Positions 1-5,158 of a DNA stretch of 5,623 nt are shown here, in pieces. Made by a program: the position numbers and the translations under genes. The number at the start of each line of letters is the position of its first letter. Position 1 is the stretch's first letter. Source of the stretch: an uncultured Akkermansia sp. (GTDB taxonomy: Bacteria; Verrucomicrobiota; Verrucomicrobiia; Verrucomicrobiales; Akkermansiaceae); the NCBI GenBank assembly GCA_904501975.1, contig CAJGCZ010000082.1, positions 1 through 5,623 of the forward strand. The letters are read 5' to 3'. The notes beneath the pieces are model-generated. The model did not search any database and was not told the DNA's origin. It saw nothing but the letters and a program-made list of their open reading frames with translations.

Positions 1-2
1 GA

Positions 3-767
3 GAGCGCAGTGCGGTTGCTCAATACTACAAGCCCTTGCTCATTCAATGGGTGCAATATTATCAACAACTGCTCGCATTGTCGCGGGGTATTCATGATAA
101 AGCCTCGGCAGATGCTGCGGCTGAACCATGGCTGAATGCCTATGTAGATTTACATAGACGATTGGGGGAATTTGATCTCGTTTTTATCTCCCCGACAGAA
201 GAGGAAGAGGCTGCAGCGAAGGCAGAGGTTAGTGCTACACACGGCAATCTCGATAAGCTGGAACAGGAGCTGGACGATGAAAGAGCGCGACTGAAAGAGG
301 CTTATTATTTCAATAGTGAACAACTGGCTCATGTTCTGGCGGATGACCCAACGGCGGCATACCCATGTGTTCCCGCAACGCCGGAGGTGGCTCAGTTATT
401 TGAGGATTATTACAAGAAATGGCTTATCGCCTTCTTTGGAGAAAATTGCCTGAGCGGAGGTCCTGGTCATTCACCGGAAACAGCCTGGATTATCGTCTCA
501 ACGCCCGGGAATGAAAAAGCCATCAAGCATTCAATTATCCGCCTTGAAAAGCTTAATTATGCAGTAAGCATGCGGGAAGCGGAGGGGTTTCGCTTTAACA
601 TGTCGCACAGCGGGCGCGAAAAGATGCCGGATGACGCCTACTTGTTTCACGTCTATCGCATTGTTCCCGACGGTGCTTCTACCGCTTACCAGTTGAAACA
701 ATACTTCCGTATAAAACGCTCTGAGGCAGTCCGGCCCTCAAAATCAACGCCTACACCGGTGAAATAG
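3..767 (+). CDS. Hypothetical protein, C-terminal part (5' end outside window)
   Basis: The frame is open to the left edge. Codons from position 3 read ERSAVAQYYKP before the TTG at 36, so that TTG is probably internal and the true start lies outside the window. The visible 254 residues begin with an amphipathic helical stretch containing WVQYYQQLLALSRG and DKASADAAAEPW. A highly charged segment follows (roughly residues 60-110, rich in E, A, K and D, around KLEQELDDERARLKEA) that could form a short coiled coil. A mixed alpha/beta C-terminal domain comes next, with AWIIVSTPGNEKAIKHS and a run of aromatic residues. The tail is polar and Pro/Ser/Lys-rich (PSKSTPTPVK), typical of a disordered end. 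I do not recognise the family. With the N-terminus missing, export cannot be judged. Its TAG stop is 46 bases before the next ATG on the same strand, so it may be the first visible gene of that group. Confidence 0.8.
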   Translation, partial: ERSAVAQYYKPLLIQWVQYYQQLLALSRGIHDKASADAAAEPWLNAYVDLHRRLGEFDLVFISPTEEEEAAAKAEVSATHGNLDKLEQELDDERARLKEAYYFNSEQLAHVLADDPTAAYPCVPATPEVAQLFEDYYKKWLIAFFGENCLSGGPGHSPETAWIIVSTPGNEKAIKHSIIRLEKLNYAVSMREAEGFRFNMSHSGREKMPDDAYLFHVYRIVPDGASTAYQLKQYFRIKRSEAVRPSKSTPTPVK

Positions 768-813
768 AGGAACGCTATTTTACAGAATACGCAGCCCCCA
801 TCCGATAATAACC

Positions 814-1392
814 ATGGTCCCATTCCGTAAAATCCTTGCCACCATAGCCCTGTGCCTTGCGGTAGGGGCTTATACCGCTTATCACGCCACCGGGGATTGT
901 ACCGGTACGAAAGTTTCACCGGTAGAGAATGCTGAGCATGGATATGCAAGAGACTTGGAGATGTTTATACGCGACTACGTCAATGACGTCTTGCTGATTA
1001 GAAATGAGCGATATGCCGTCGGAGACTACGCTAAATCTCACAGAGAAACAGAGGCGGAGAAAATCTTTGATGACCGGGTGAAAAATTATATTGCCGGTAT
1101 CAAGCAGTTGTCTTCGCTGGAAACTCTTTGCCATGATTTGTGGCGGTCCGATGTTCCCGAAGACATGCCAACGGGCCTTTGGACGGACGCAGAAGAGAGC
1201 ATGAAATGGTATTTGTGTGAGCGCATAGCTCAATTCGGAACACAGGAAGCCTACGAAGCCTTATCTCGTCTGCGTAATGCTTATTCTGATGGTGCGTGGT
1301 GTGGCTTCTTCCGTTCATTGGAATGGAAATATTTGAGACAGTACTCAAAAGATCCCGTCGTTTTGAAAAGCAAGTCGGGGAAGTTTCATTAA
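814..1392 (+). CDS. Secreted hypothetical protein, 192 aa, Sec signal peptide
   Basis: The N-terminus is a textbook Sec signal peptide: basic F4-R5-K6, a hydrophobic core (ILATIALCLAVGA) and a V-G-A cleavage motif at residues 17-19; cleavage after A22 or A25 is also possible. The mature part of about 170 residues is charged and looks mostly helical, with DLEMFIRDYVNDVLLIRNERY, a Trp/Tyr-rich C-terminal half, and four cysteines (29, 106, 135, 163) that could form two disulfides. I recognise no domain. ATG 814 is chosen because the signal peptide starts there and because the whole leader aligns codon for codon with that of the next gene. No clear Shine-Dalgarno precedes it; the start context is ATAATAACCATG. 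The short gaps either side suggest co-transcription. Location is inferred as periplasmic or extracellular. Confidence 0.82.
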   Translation: MVPFRKILATIALCLAVGAYTAYHATGDCTGTKVSPVENAEHGYARDLEMFIRDYVNDVLLIRNERYAVGDYAKSHRETEAEKIFDDRVKNYIAGIKQLSSLETLCHDLWRSDVPEDMPTGLWTDAEESMKWYLCERIAQFGTQEAYEALSRLRNAYSDGAWCGFFRSLEWKYLRQYSKDPVVLKSKSGKFH

Positions 1393-1436
1393 CCTTGTCG
1401 CGAAAAGTCTCCCAAACGACCTAATAAATAATGACC

Positions 1437-1901
1437 ATGCCCACCATCCACAAAATCCTTGCCAGCACAGCCCTGTGCCTTGCGGTGGGAGCATCTTTGC
1501 TTCCTGCTGCAGAATGGGAAAACCATTATCCGGAAGAAGCCGTTGTTGTTCAAGGCGTCTCCTCGCAAATGACTGCCGATTTAGATGAGGCTTCCGTGCT
1601 TTATGCTTATTTTGCTGCCGATAGTAAAATAGCTTACATAGAAGAAAGCTTTGCAACGAGTACGGTAGCCGTATGCGTCAGATACCTTTTTGATGAGTCC
1701 GGCAATTTCACTGCTGCTTCCTGTAGAATCTCCACGCTGAGCGCTTTTTCTGAGGAGTGGACACACAGCCAAACGCTGCTTGTTCCGGGGCAACTGCTTA
1801 AGGTAGCGAGATGCGGGATAAGCGAAGCAATAGATGAACGCGCCGAGCGCATCATGAAGCGTTGCTCGGCAGATTGGGAAAAACAGCGTAATAAGCAATA
1901 A
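1437..1901 (+). CDS. Secreted hypothetical protein, ~154 aa, leader nearly identical to the preceding gene
   Basis: The signal peptide MPTIHKILASTALCLAVGA ends in the same V-G-A motif as the gene at 814. Two ATGs are possible, at 1431 and 1437. I choose 1437 because it aligns with the start of the upstream gene, with the same ACCATG context and the same codon spacing; the alternative adds only Met-Thr. The mature part of about 135 residues looks beta-rich in its middle (VAVCVRYLFDESGNFTAASC), then helical and basic at the end (ERIMKRCSADWEKQRNKQ). It has four mature cysteines (82, 98, 128, 145, numbered from ATG 1431). Outside the leader I see no similarity to the neighbour and recognise no family. 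The stop is two bases before the next ATG, so co-transcription with the membrane protein that follows is very likely, and a functional pairing is plausible. Confidence 0.82.
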   Translation: MPTIHKILASTALCLAVGASLLPAAEWENHYPEEAVVVQGVSSQMTADLDEASVLYAYFAADSKIAYIEESFATSTVAVCVRYLFDESGNFTAASCRISTLSAFSEEWTHSQTLLVPGQLLKVARCGISEAIDERAERIMKRCSADWEKQRNKQ

Positions 1902-1903
1902 TC

Positions 1904-2305
1904 ATGGGAGATAAGCCGACGAGGACGCCTGCTGTGTGTTACCTTCTCATGGCGCTGGGAGTGCTCAGTGTTATTGGGTTGGGTGTGTGGGTATCATGCC
2001 TTGCCTCGCTGCGTGAGGGGATGAGCATGAGCCAATCGCCCATGGTGGGGGGTGCTCCCTACGTGATTGTGTTGCTCATTTTTGTGTTTGCATGGCTAAG
2101 CTATGCTTTTTTCGGTGCGGCTCTCGCTTGCAAACGCACGGCAGAGGGGGGCGCGCCCTTTCATTGGAGGGCATCCGCCTTTTGGTTTGCGGTTGCTCTT
2201 TCTCTTCTCGCAACGCTTTTCTACATGCTGAGCCCCGCCCCGGAGGCGGAATATGTGGGGCTTATCCAACCTCTTTCTCGCTTTTCCGTGGCTCTAACTT
2301 GGTAA
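1904..2305 (+). CDS. Small integral membrane protein, three predicted helices, 133 aa
   Basis: Hydrophobic segments lie at about residues 11-34 (YLLMALGVLSVIGLGVWVS), 52-76 (YVIVLLIFVFAWLSYAFFG) and 91-109 (SAFWFAVALSLLATLFYML). Basic residues at K4/R7 and K77/R78/R89 predict a cytoplasmic N-terminus and second loop. The short C-terminal tail (about 24 residues, acidic then amphipathic) would be periplasmic. It starts two bases after the stop of the secreted-protein gene, a spacing typical of translational coupling; the start context is AATAATCATG without a Shine-Dalgarno. I recognise no family or catalytic motif, so roles such as anchoring or immunity to the co-encoded secreted protein are only guesses. 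A second open frame runs on past this stop to 2376; I treat it as a shadow. Confidence 0.75.
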   Translation: MGDKPTRTPAVCYLLMALGVLSVIGLGVWVSCLASLREGMSMSQSPMVGGAPYVIVLLIFVFAWLSYAFFGAALACKRTAEGGAPFHWRASAFWFAVALSLLATLFYMLSPAPEAEYVGLIQPLSRFSVALTW

Positions 2306-2331
2306 ATCTCGCGTTGAACAATTCTCGGCGC

Positions 2332-2360
2332 TTGACCAGGGTGGAAGAAATAGATATAAT
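2332..2360 (+). promoter_or_regulatory. Sigma70-type promoter, TTGACC-N17-TATAAT
   Basis: The -35 box TTGACC (2332-2337) matches consensus at five of six bases. The -10 box TATAAT (2355-2360) is a perfect match, and the spacer is 17 bases. The predicted start site near 2366-2368 would leave a leader of only about 15 bases before ATG 2383, without a Shine-Dalgarno. This is the best promoter in the window and separates the lipoprotein gene from the group upstream. Confidence 0.72.
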
Positions 2361-2382
2361 GCCCCGCAGCTGGTAAAAGTTT

Positions 2383-3144
2383 ATGATGTTCACAAATCGT
2401 TTTTCTTACCTGTTTATACTGACGCTGTCGCCCTGTATTGTGGGATTATGCTCTTGTCAGCATGAATCATCTCCCGGTTCTTCGATTCCGGATTTGGTAG
2501 AGCAATATGGCGTAGAGTACCGGAAAAATCTGGCAGAGTTCAGAAGAAAATACCCTGCGGTACTCGCAGAGTTCAAGCAAGCCCTTATCAGCGCATATGC
2601 AGCGCTGCCGGAAACGGTGGTAGATGATGATGATTATATGCCTAACCTAGAGTATAAGGTATGGAAAAAAATGAGGGAAACTCCGTCGTTTGAATCTCTC
2701 CCCCCTGATATCCGAAATTCAGAATTCGGACTCCTGCATGGTGTATATGAGGCTTTGTGGGAAGAAATTGCAGCTGAGACAGATAGCTCGGATTCTCCGG
2801 AAAATGTAAAGCGCCGCAAAGCGATTTGCAATTTGTATAACTACGAGTTAGAGATGAGTGAATGCTGCATTCCTCCGAAGTTGGAGTGCTATATATATCC
2901 GCATGTGGAAAAGGTCGGCATTGTCCGTGTACCTCATTTAAATCCGGAGTGGGGATTGAAAGGTAACACTCGCTATGTGCGGATGGAAACTCTTTCGCCC
3001 AAACATCAGGAGCTGGTAAAATGGTACATTGCTGCAAGGGCGCATCTTTTCTCACAATATTCTTCCCAGGCCGACGTATTGCAAGAAAAACGAGATTCCT
3101 TGCTTTCCGAGTACTATTCACGCTGGAACGCCATAGGTAAATAA
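2383..3144 (+). CDS. Hypothetical lipoprotein, 253 aa
   Basis: A hydrophobic signal sequence (FSYLFILTLSPCIVGL) leads to a lipobox L22-C23-S24-C25, so Cys25 is the likely lipidated residue; C23 with V-G-L before it is a weaker alternative. The mature part has a Ser/Pro linker, then charged helices (about 38-75, with EYRKNLAEFRRKYPAVLAEF), an acidic DDDDY patch at 81-85, a long helical middle, and a C-terminal helical region (205-250). Four non-lipid cysteines (149, 161, 162, 169) cluster within 21 residues, suggesting disulfides or a metal site. I know no matching family. The start is ATG 2383 or the adjacent ATG 2386. The gene has its own strong promoter immediately upstream, and the large gap downstream suggests that it is transcribed alone. 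It would sit on the periplasmic face of a membrane or on the cell surface. Confidence 0.83.
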   Translation: MMFTNRFSYLFILTLSPCIVGLCSCQHESSPGSSIPDLVEQYGVEYRKNLAEFRRKYPAVLAEFKQALISAYAALPETVVDDDDYMPNLEYKVWKKMRETPSFESLPPDIRNSEFGLLHGVYEALWEEIAAETDSSDSPENVKRRKAICNLYNYELEMSECCIPPKLECYIYPHVEKVGIVRVPHLNPEWGLKGNTRYVRMETLSPKHQELVKWYIAARAHLFSQYSSQADVLQEKRDSLLSEYYSRWNAIGK

Positions 3145-3147
3145 CGC

Positions 3148-3192
3148 GTGAATTGATGAGGAAATAAAAAACTTGCAAAGCATCAATTTCAC
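3148..3192 (+). repeat. A+T-rich inverted repeat after the lipoprotein gene
   Basis: GTGAATTGATG (3148-3158) pairs with CATCAATTTCAC (3181-3192) with one bulged base, leaving a 22-base loop that contains an A-run. It begins four bases past the TAA. Position suggests transcript-end stabilisation or termination, but the stem is A+T-rich and no T-run follows, so it is not a classic intrinsic terminator. Confidence 0.35.
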
Positions 3193-3357
3193 CTTTATGT
3201 GTTACTTTTGGGTTACAAATTTGCAAGCGTGGGGTGAACCGACCTTAATGGCACAGCGAGGGTGTGCTGAAGTCTAAAGATGCGTCAACATATCCACCCC
3301 TGACAGATGGAGCAAAGATGAAACGCTCTGTTTAAGTTTTCTGTTGCTTGCAACCAG

Positions 3358-3514
3358 CTCGTCAAATCGGAATTTGGAGGGGTGATTTGTAACATTCATT
3401 CACTCGGAGCGAGGGACTTTAGTCCCTCTTATGTGTTAGCCCCGCACGTATTTGTGGGACTAAAGTCCCACGCTCCGATAGATTTTGTTGCCCTTCAACT
3501 TCCGATTTGTCGAG
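3358..3514. repeat. 157-base nested inverted-repeat element (MITE-like candidate)
   Basis: The left arm 3358-3381 (starting CTCGTCAAATCGGAA) and the right arm 3491-3514 (ending TTCCGATTTGTCGAG) are reverse complements at 21 of 24 positions, including 14 of the outermost 15. They enclose the REP-like double hairpin at 3405-3477. The bases CAG occur directly outside both ends (3355-3357 and 3515-3517), which could be a 3-base target duplication but could equally be chance. It encodes no transposase, so any mobility would depend on an enzyme elsewhere. Confidence 0.55.
3405..3477. repeat. REP-doublet (REPIN-like) palindromic element
   Basis: Two 18-base palindromes lie in inverted orientation: GAGGGACTTTAGTCCCTC (3411-3428) and GTGGGACTAAAGTCCCAC (3454-3471), each with 8-bp arms around a 2-base centre. 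They are bracketed by CGGAGC (3405-3410) and GCTCCG (3472-3477), which pair with each other. Between them TATGTG (3430-3435) and CACGTA (3445-3450) can form a third small stem with one G-U pair. The element is symmetric about position 3441. Two REPs in inverted order form the REPIN architecture known to be mobilised by REP-associated Y1 (IS200-like) tyrosine transposases. No such transposase is in the window, so the assignment rests on structure only. Confidence 0.65.
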
Positions 3515-3538
3515 CAGCATATAGCTACATCAATCATA

Positions 3539-3616
3539 ATGAAAAAACTTGAAAAGCGCTCCGTTTCTGCTAAAATCAGGCGCGGCATCCTGCGAAATTT
3601 CTCCGCAAGACTATGA
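3539..3616 (+). CDS. Possible 25-aa basic leader peptide overlapping the next start
   Basis: A short frame runs from ATG 3539 to TGA 3614-3616, giving MKKLEKRSVSAKIRRG and nine more residues. Nine Lys/Arg against one Glu make it strongly basic. Its stop overlaps the start of the membrane-protein gene in a classic ATGA (3613-3616), an arrangement often seen in translational coupling. Against it: there is no Shine-Dalgarno, the promoter candidate at 3549-3576 lies inside the frame and would give transcripts lacking its start, and a 25-codon frame can arise by chance. Confidence 0.2.
   Translation: MKKLEKRSVSAKIRRGILRNFSARL
3549..3576 (+). promoter_or_regulatory. Sigma70-type promoter candidate, TTGAAA-N16-TAAAAT
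   Basis: The -35 box TTGAAA (3549-3554) and -10 box TAAAAT (3571-3576) each match consensus at five of six bases, with a 16-base spacer. The predicted start near 3583 would give a leader of about 30 bases to ATG 3613. It fits the only long gap in the window and would drive the membrane-protein gene and probably the next one. Confidence 0.5.
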
Positions 3617-4707
3617 AACTGAACATGCATAGCAACGCTGAAGAGGGCTTGCTTCTCATCGAATTCGACGCTGAGGGGCGTGCGAAGCTGCTTGGCGATA
3701 TGGAGAGAACTATAGCTCAACAGACCCACGAATCCCGTGTGCCCGATGATGCGCCACTGCATGTGGACGACGGTATGTATATTTCAGGCGGCAAAACTGC
3801 CCTCATGGATTTATACAACCGCATCTGTTTGCTGCCGGCCGACTGCAAGGAATTGAAACTTGCGGTCGGGCATGATACGCCCCGCCGGAAACGCTTCCGC
3901 ATTTCTTGGCTGATGGGTGGCATTCTCAGCGTCTTATTCCTGATTCCTACAGCCGACCGCTTCTGCGTGGCTGCATCCAACGGAAATGACAACTACTGGT
4001 TCCAGATGTGGTGCTACCTTGTCATTGCCCTTGCCGTATTGCCCATGCCTCGGCTCATCACCCTACGCAGCATTTGGAGCACTCGGCTTAACGGCGTACT
4101 GGGGCTGGTAAGCGCCGGGGCGCTCATGCTACTGAATCTGGAGGTCTTCGGCCCTCCGAGTAACTATTTCTTGCTTCCGCCACACGTTTGCCATATTCTG
4201 CTCTGTCTTTTTGCCATCTTCTTCGCTATAACTGCTCTCTGTGCTTTTTTCCGGCGAGGGTTGCGGCGTGCTACGCCCTCCGAGCTGAAAATACTGAGAC
4301 TAAGCGGCAAACTGCTGTTCATCCTGCTTCTGAATGCAGTGATTGCTTTTGCTTTGCTTCTCGGCTCGCTGATGCATGCCGTTCGCCATTGCGAAGGGCG
4401 GGAAGAACCTGCTTTTTGGCACTACATCGTCATCTATGTCCTGTTCTTTGCCGCCATCTGCCAGCCCCTCTGGCTGCTGGCAGAAATCCTGCCGGCAAAG
4501 CGTCTCCGGAAATACTGCTTTTATCTCGCGGGTCTCCTGGTGATACCCGGGTTGCTCCTTGCTGCACCCGTTTACCTGAGTGACGCCGACATCATCGGCA
4601 TCGATTCCTACGCCTTGCGAGTTCCCCTGGCTCTCCTGTTCCTCCTTGCCACAAGCTGCGTCTTCTTCTACTTGCGCAAACGCGTGCGCAATAATGGGAT
4701 AATTTGA
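3613..4707 (+). CDS. Polytopic membrane protein with soluble N-terminal domain, 364 aa
   Basis: Residues 1-95 form a soluble, probably cytoplasmic domain (GLLLIEFDAEGRAKLLGDME, then LHVDDGMYISGG and LKLAVGHD) ending in a basic stop-transfer stretch PRRKRFR. About eight hydrophobic helices follow, near 97-113, 127-147, 158-176, 189-210, 232-252, 266-287, 300-320 and 335-355, with a basic tail (RKRVRNNGII). The even helix count and the positive ends predict both termini in the cytoplasm. I see no transporter, kinase or protease motif and do not recognise the family. The N-terminal domain could sense or bind a partner, but that is a guess. ATG 3613 has no clear Shine-Dalgarno; ATG 3625 is an alternative that removes four residues. 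The gene looks more G+C-rich than the one downstream. A 33-base gap to that gene suggests one operon. Confidence 0.82.
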   Translation: MKLNMHSNAEEGLLLIEFDAEGRAKLLGDMERTIAQQTHESRVPDDAPLHVDDGMYISGGKTALMDLYNRICLLPADCKELKLAVGHDTPRRKRFRISWLMGGILSVLFLIPTADRFCVAASNGNDNYWFQMWCYLVIALAVLPMPRLITLRSIWSTRLNGVLGLVSAGALMLLNLEVFGPPSNYFLLPPHVCHILLCLFAIFFAITALCAFFRRGLRRATPSELKILRLSGKLLFILLLNAVIAFALLLGSLMHAVRHCEGREEPAFWHYIVIYVLFFAAICQPLWLLAEILPAKRLRKYCFYLAGLLVIPGLLLAAPVYLSDADIIGIDSYALRVPLALLFLLATSCVFFYLRKRVRNNGII

Positions 4708-4740
4708 AAGGGGGAGGCAATTAAAGATAGCATCAAGGAC

Positions 4741-5037
4741 ATGAAACACAAAAAGTTATTTATATATTGCTCTCTGGCATCGGTAATGGTAATGCTGCTG
4801 GCCTACGTTCTTTTCACGATACACTTCCATTACCTGGCTAAGCCCGCACTTTTAGCTGATATACATTTCGGTTATCCTGATATTGAGGAATCCGATTTGT
4901 ACCTATCAGGGTTACCCATGCCTACAAGTAACGGGGATATTGTAATCGAATATTCCTTCGTGTATAATGATTCCGGAGAGGAACTTCACTTAACATATTA
5001 CTATAGAAATACTCGACCTATCGGATGTTATAAATAA
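4741..5037 (+). CDS. Small single-helix membrane-anchored protein, 98 aa
   Basis: A basic start (MKHKK) and one hydrophobic helix (about residues 6-27) form an uncleaved anchor or signal peptide; I see no lipobox and no good AXA site. The remaining 70 residues would be outside the cytoplasm and look beta-rich (IVIEYSFVYNDSGEELHLTYYYRN). An AAGGA lies only one base before the ATG, too close for normal Shine-Dalgarno use, while GGGGGAGG is too far upstream; the next ATGs fall inside the helix, so 4741 remains best. The gene is visibly A+T-rich. It may be shortened: after the TAA the same frame stays open for 28 more codons to TGA 5122, including KMLETLNKMPAALEQRGGN, which reads like real protein. 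I recognise no family. Confidence 0.65.
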   Translation: MKHKKLFIYCSLASVMVMLLAYVLFTIHFHYLAKPALLADIHFGYPDIEESDLYLSGLPMPTSNGDIVIEYSFVYNDSGEELHLTYYYRNTRPIGCYK

Positions 5038-5101
5038 TATGTGTGTTTTGCGCCATCGGCAACAAAAATGCTGGAAACGCTCAACAAAATGCCCGCCGCG
5101 C

Positions 5102-5130
5102 TTGAACAGAGGGGCGGAAATTGATATCAT
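5102..5130 (+). promoter_or_regulatory. Sigma70-type promoter candidate, TTGAAC-N17-TATCAT
   Basis: The -35 box TTGAAC (5102-5107, four of six matches) and -10 box TATCAT (5125-5130, five of six) are separated by 17 bases. The predicted start near 5137 lies about 22 bases before ATG 5159. It resembles, more weakly, the promoter at 2332 that also precedes a lipoprotein gene, and it supports 5159 as the start of that gene. Confidence 0.4.
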
Positions 5131-5158
5131 ACACGTAACAGATACACGCTTAACCTCA

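Larger units (their letters stand above)
3145..3612. other. 468-base intergenic region with nested inverted repeats
   Basis: No convincing long gene lies here on either strand. In order it holds: an A+T-rich hairpin just after the lipoprotein stop (3148-3192); a short hairpin with 5-bp stem GCACA/TGTGC (3251-3267); the nested inverted-repeat element (3358-3514) with a REP-like core (3405-3477); and a promoter candidate (3549-3576) ahead of the gene at 3613. A 26-codon open frame at 3197-3277 (ATG to TAA) and a 25-codon one at 3539-3616 are the only short reading frames I noticed. The sequence 3200-3350 is otherwise featureless to me and could be decayed gene remnants. Confidence 0.7.

Noticed and set aside
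762..780. AAATAG/CTATTT hairpin at the end of the first gene
   Set aside because: Six A+T-rich pairs with no T-run; too weak to call a terminator.
779..809. TTTACA and GATAAT resembling promoter boxes before the gene at 814
   Set aside because: The 19-base spacer is long and the predicted start site would fall inside or after the ATG. GATAAT is better explained as part of the recurrent start context.
2092..2376. Second frame overlapping the three-helix protein and continuing past its stop
   Set aside because: It begins inside the second helix, lacks a signal or domain, and would break the third helix. A frameshifted tail joining the membrane protein to this frame is conceivable, but nothing requires it.
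2711..2730. Near-palindrome TCCGAAATTC/AGAATTCGGA
   Set aside because: It lies inside a well-supported coding region and leaves almost no loop; likely chance.
2642..3226. 194-codon open frame on the minus strand opposite the lipoprotein gene
   Set aside because: The plus-strand gene has a signal sequence, lipobox and strong promoter. The minus frame has no recognisable start signal or domain, and its composition looks like an antisense shadow.
3197..3277. 26-codon frame MCYFWVTNLQAWGEP... in the intergenic region
   Set aside because: Short, without a ribosome site or detectable promoter of quality; it could be a decayed gene fragment, but I cannot support it as a gene.
4300..4749. 149-codon minus-strand frame opposite the eight-helix gene
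   Set aside because: Its charged, Gln/Glu-rich sequence is what results from reading hydrophobic codons in antisense; the plus-strand membrane protein explains the region.
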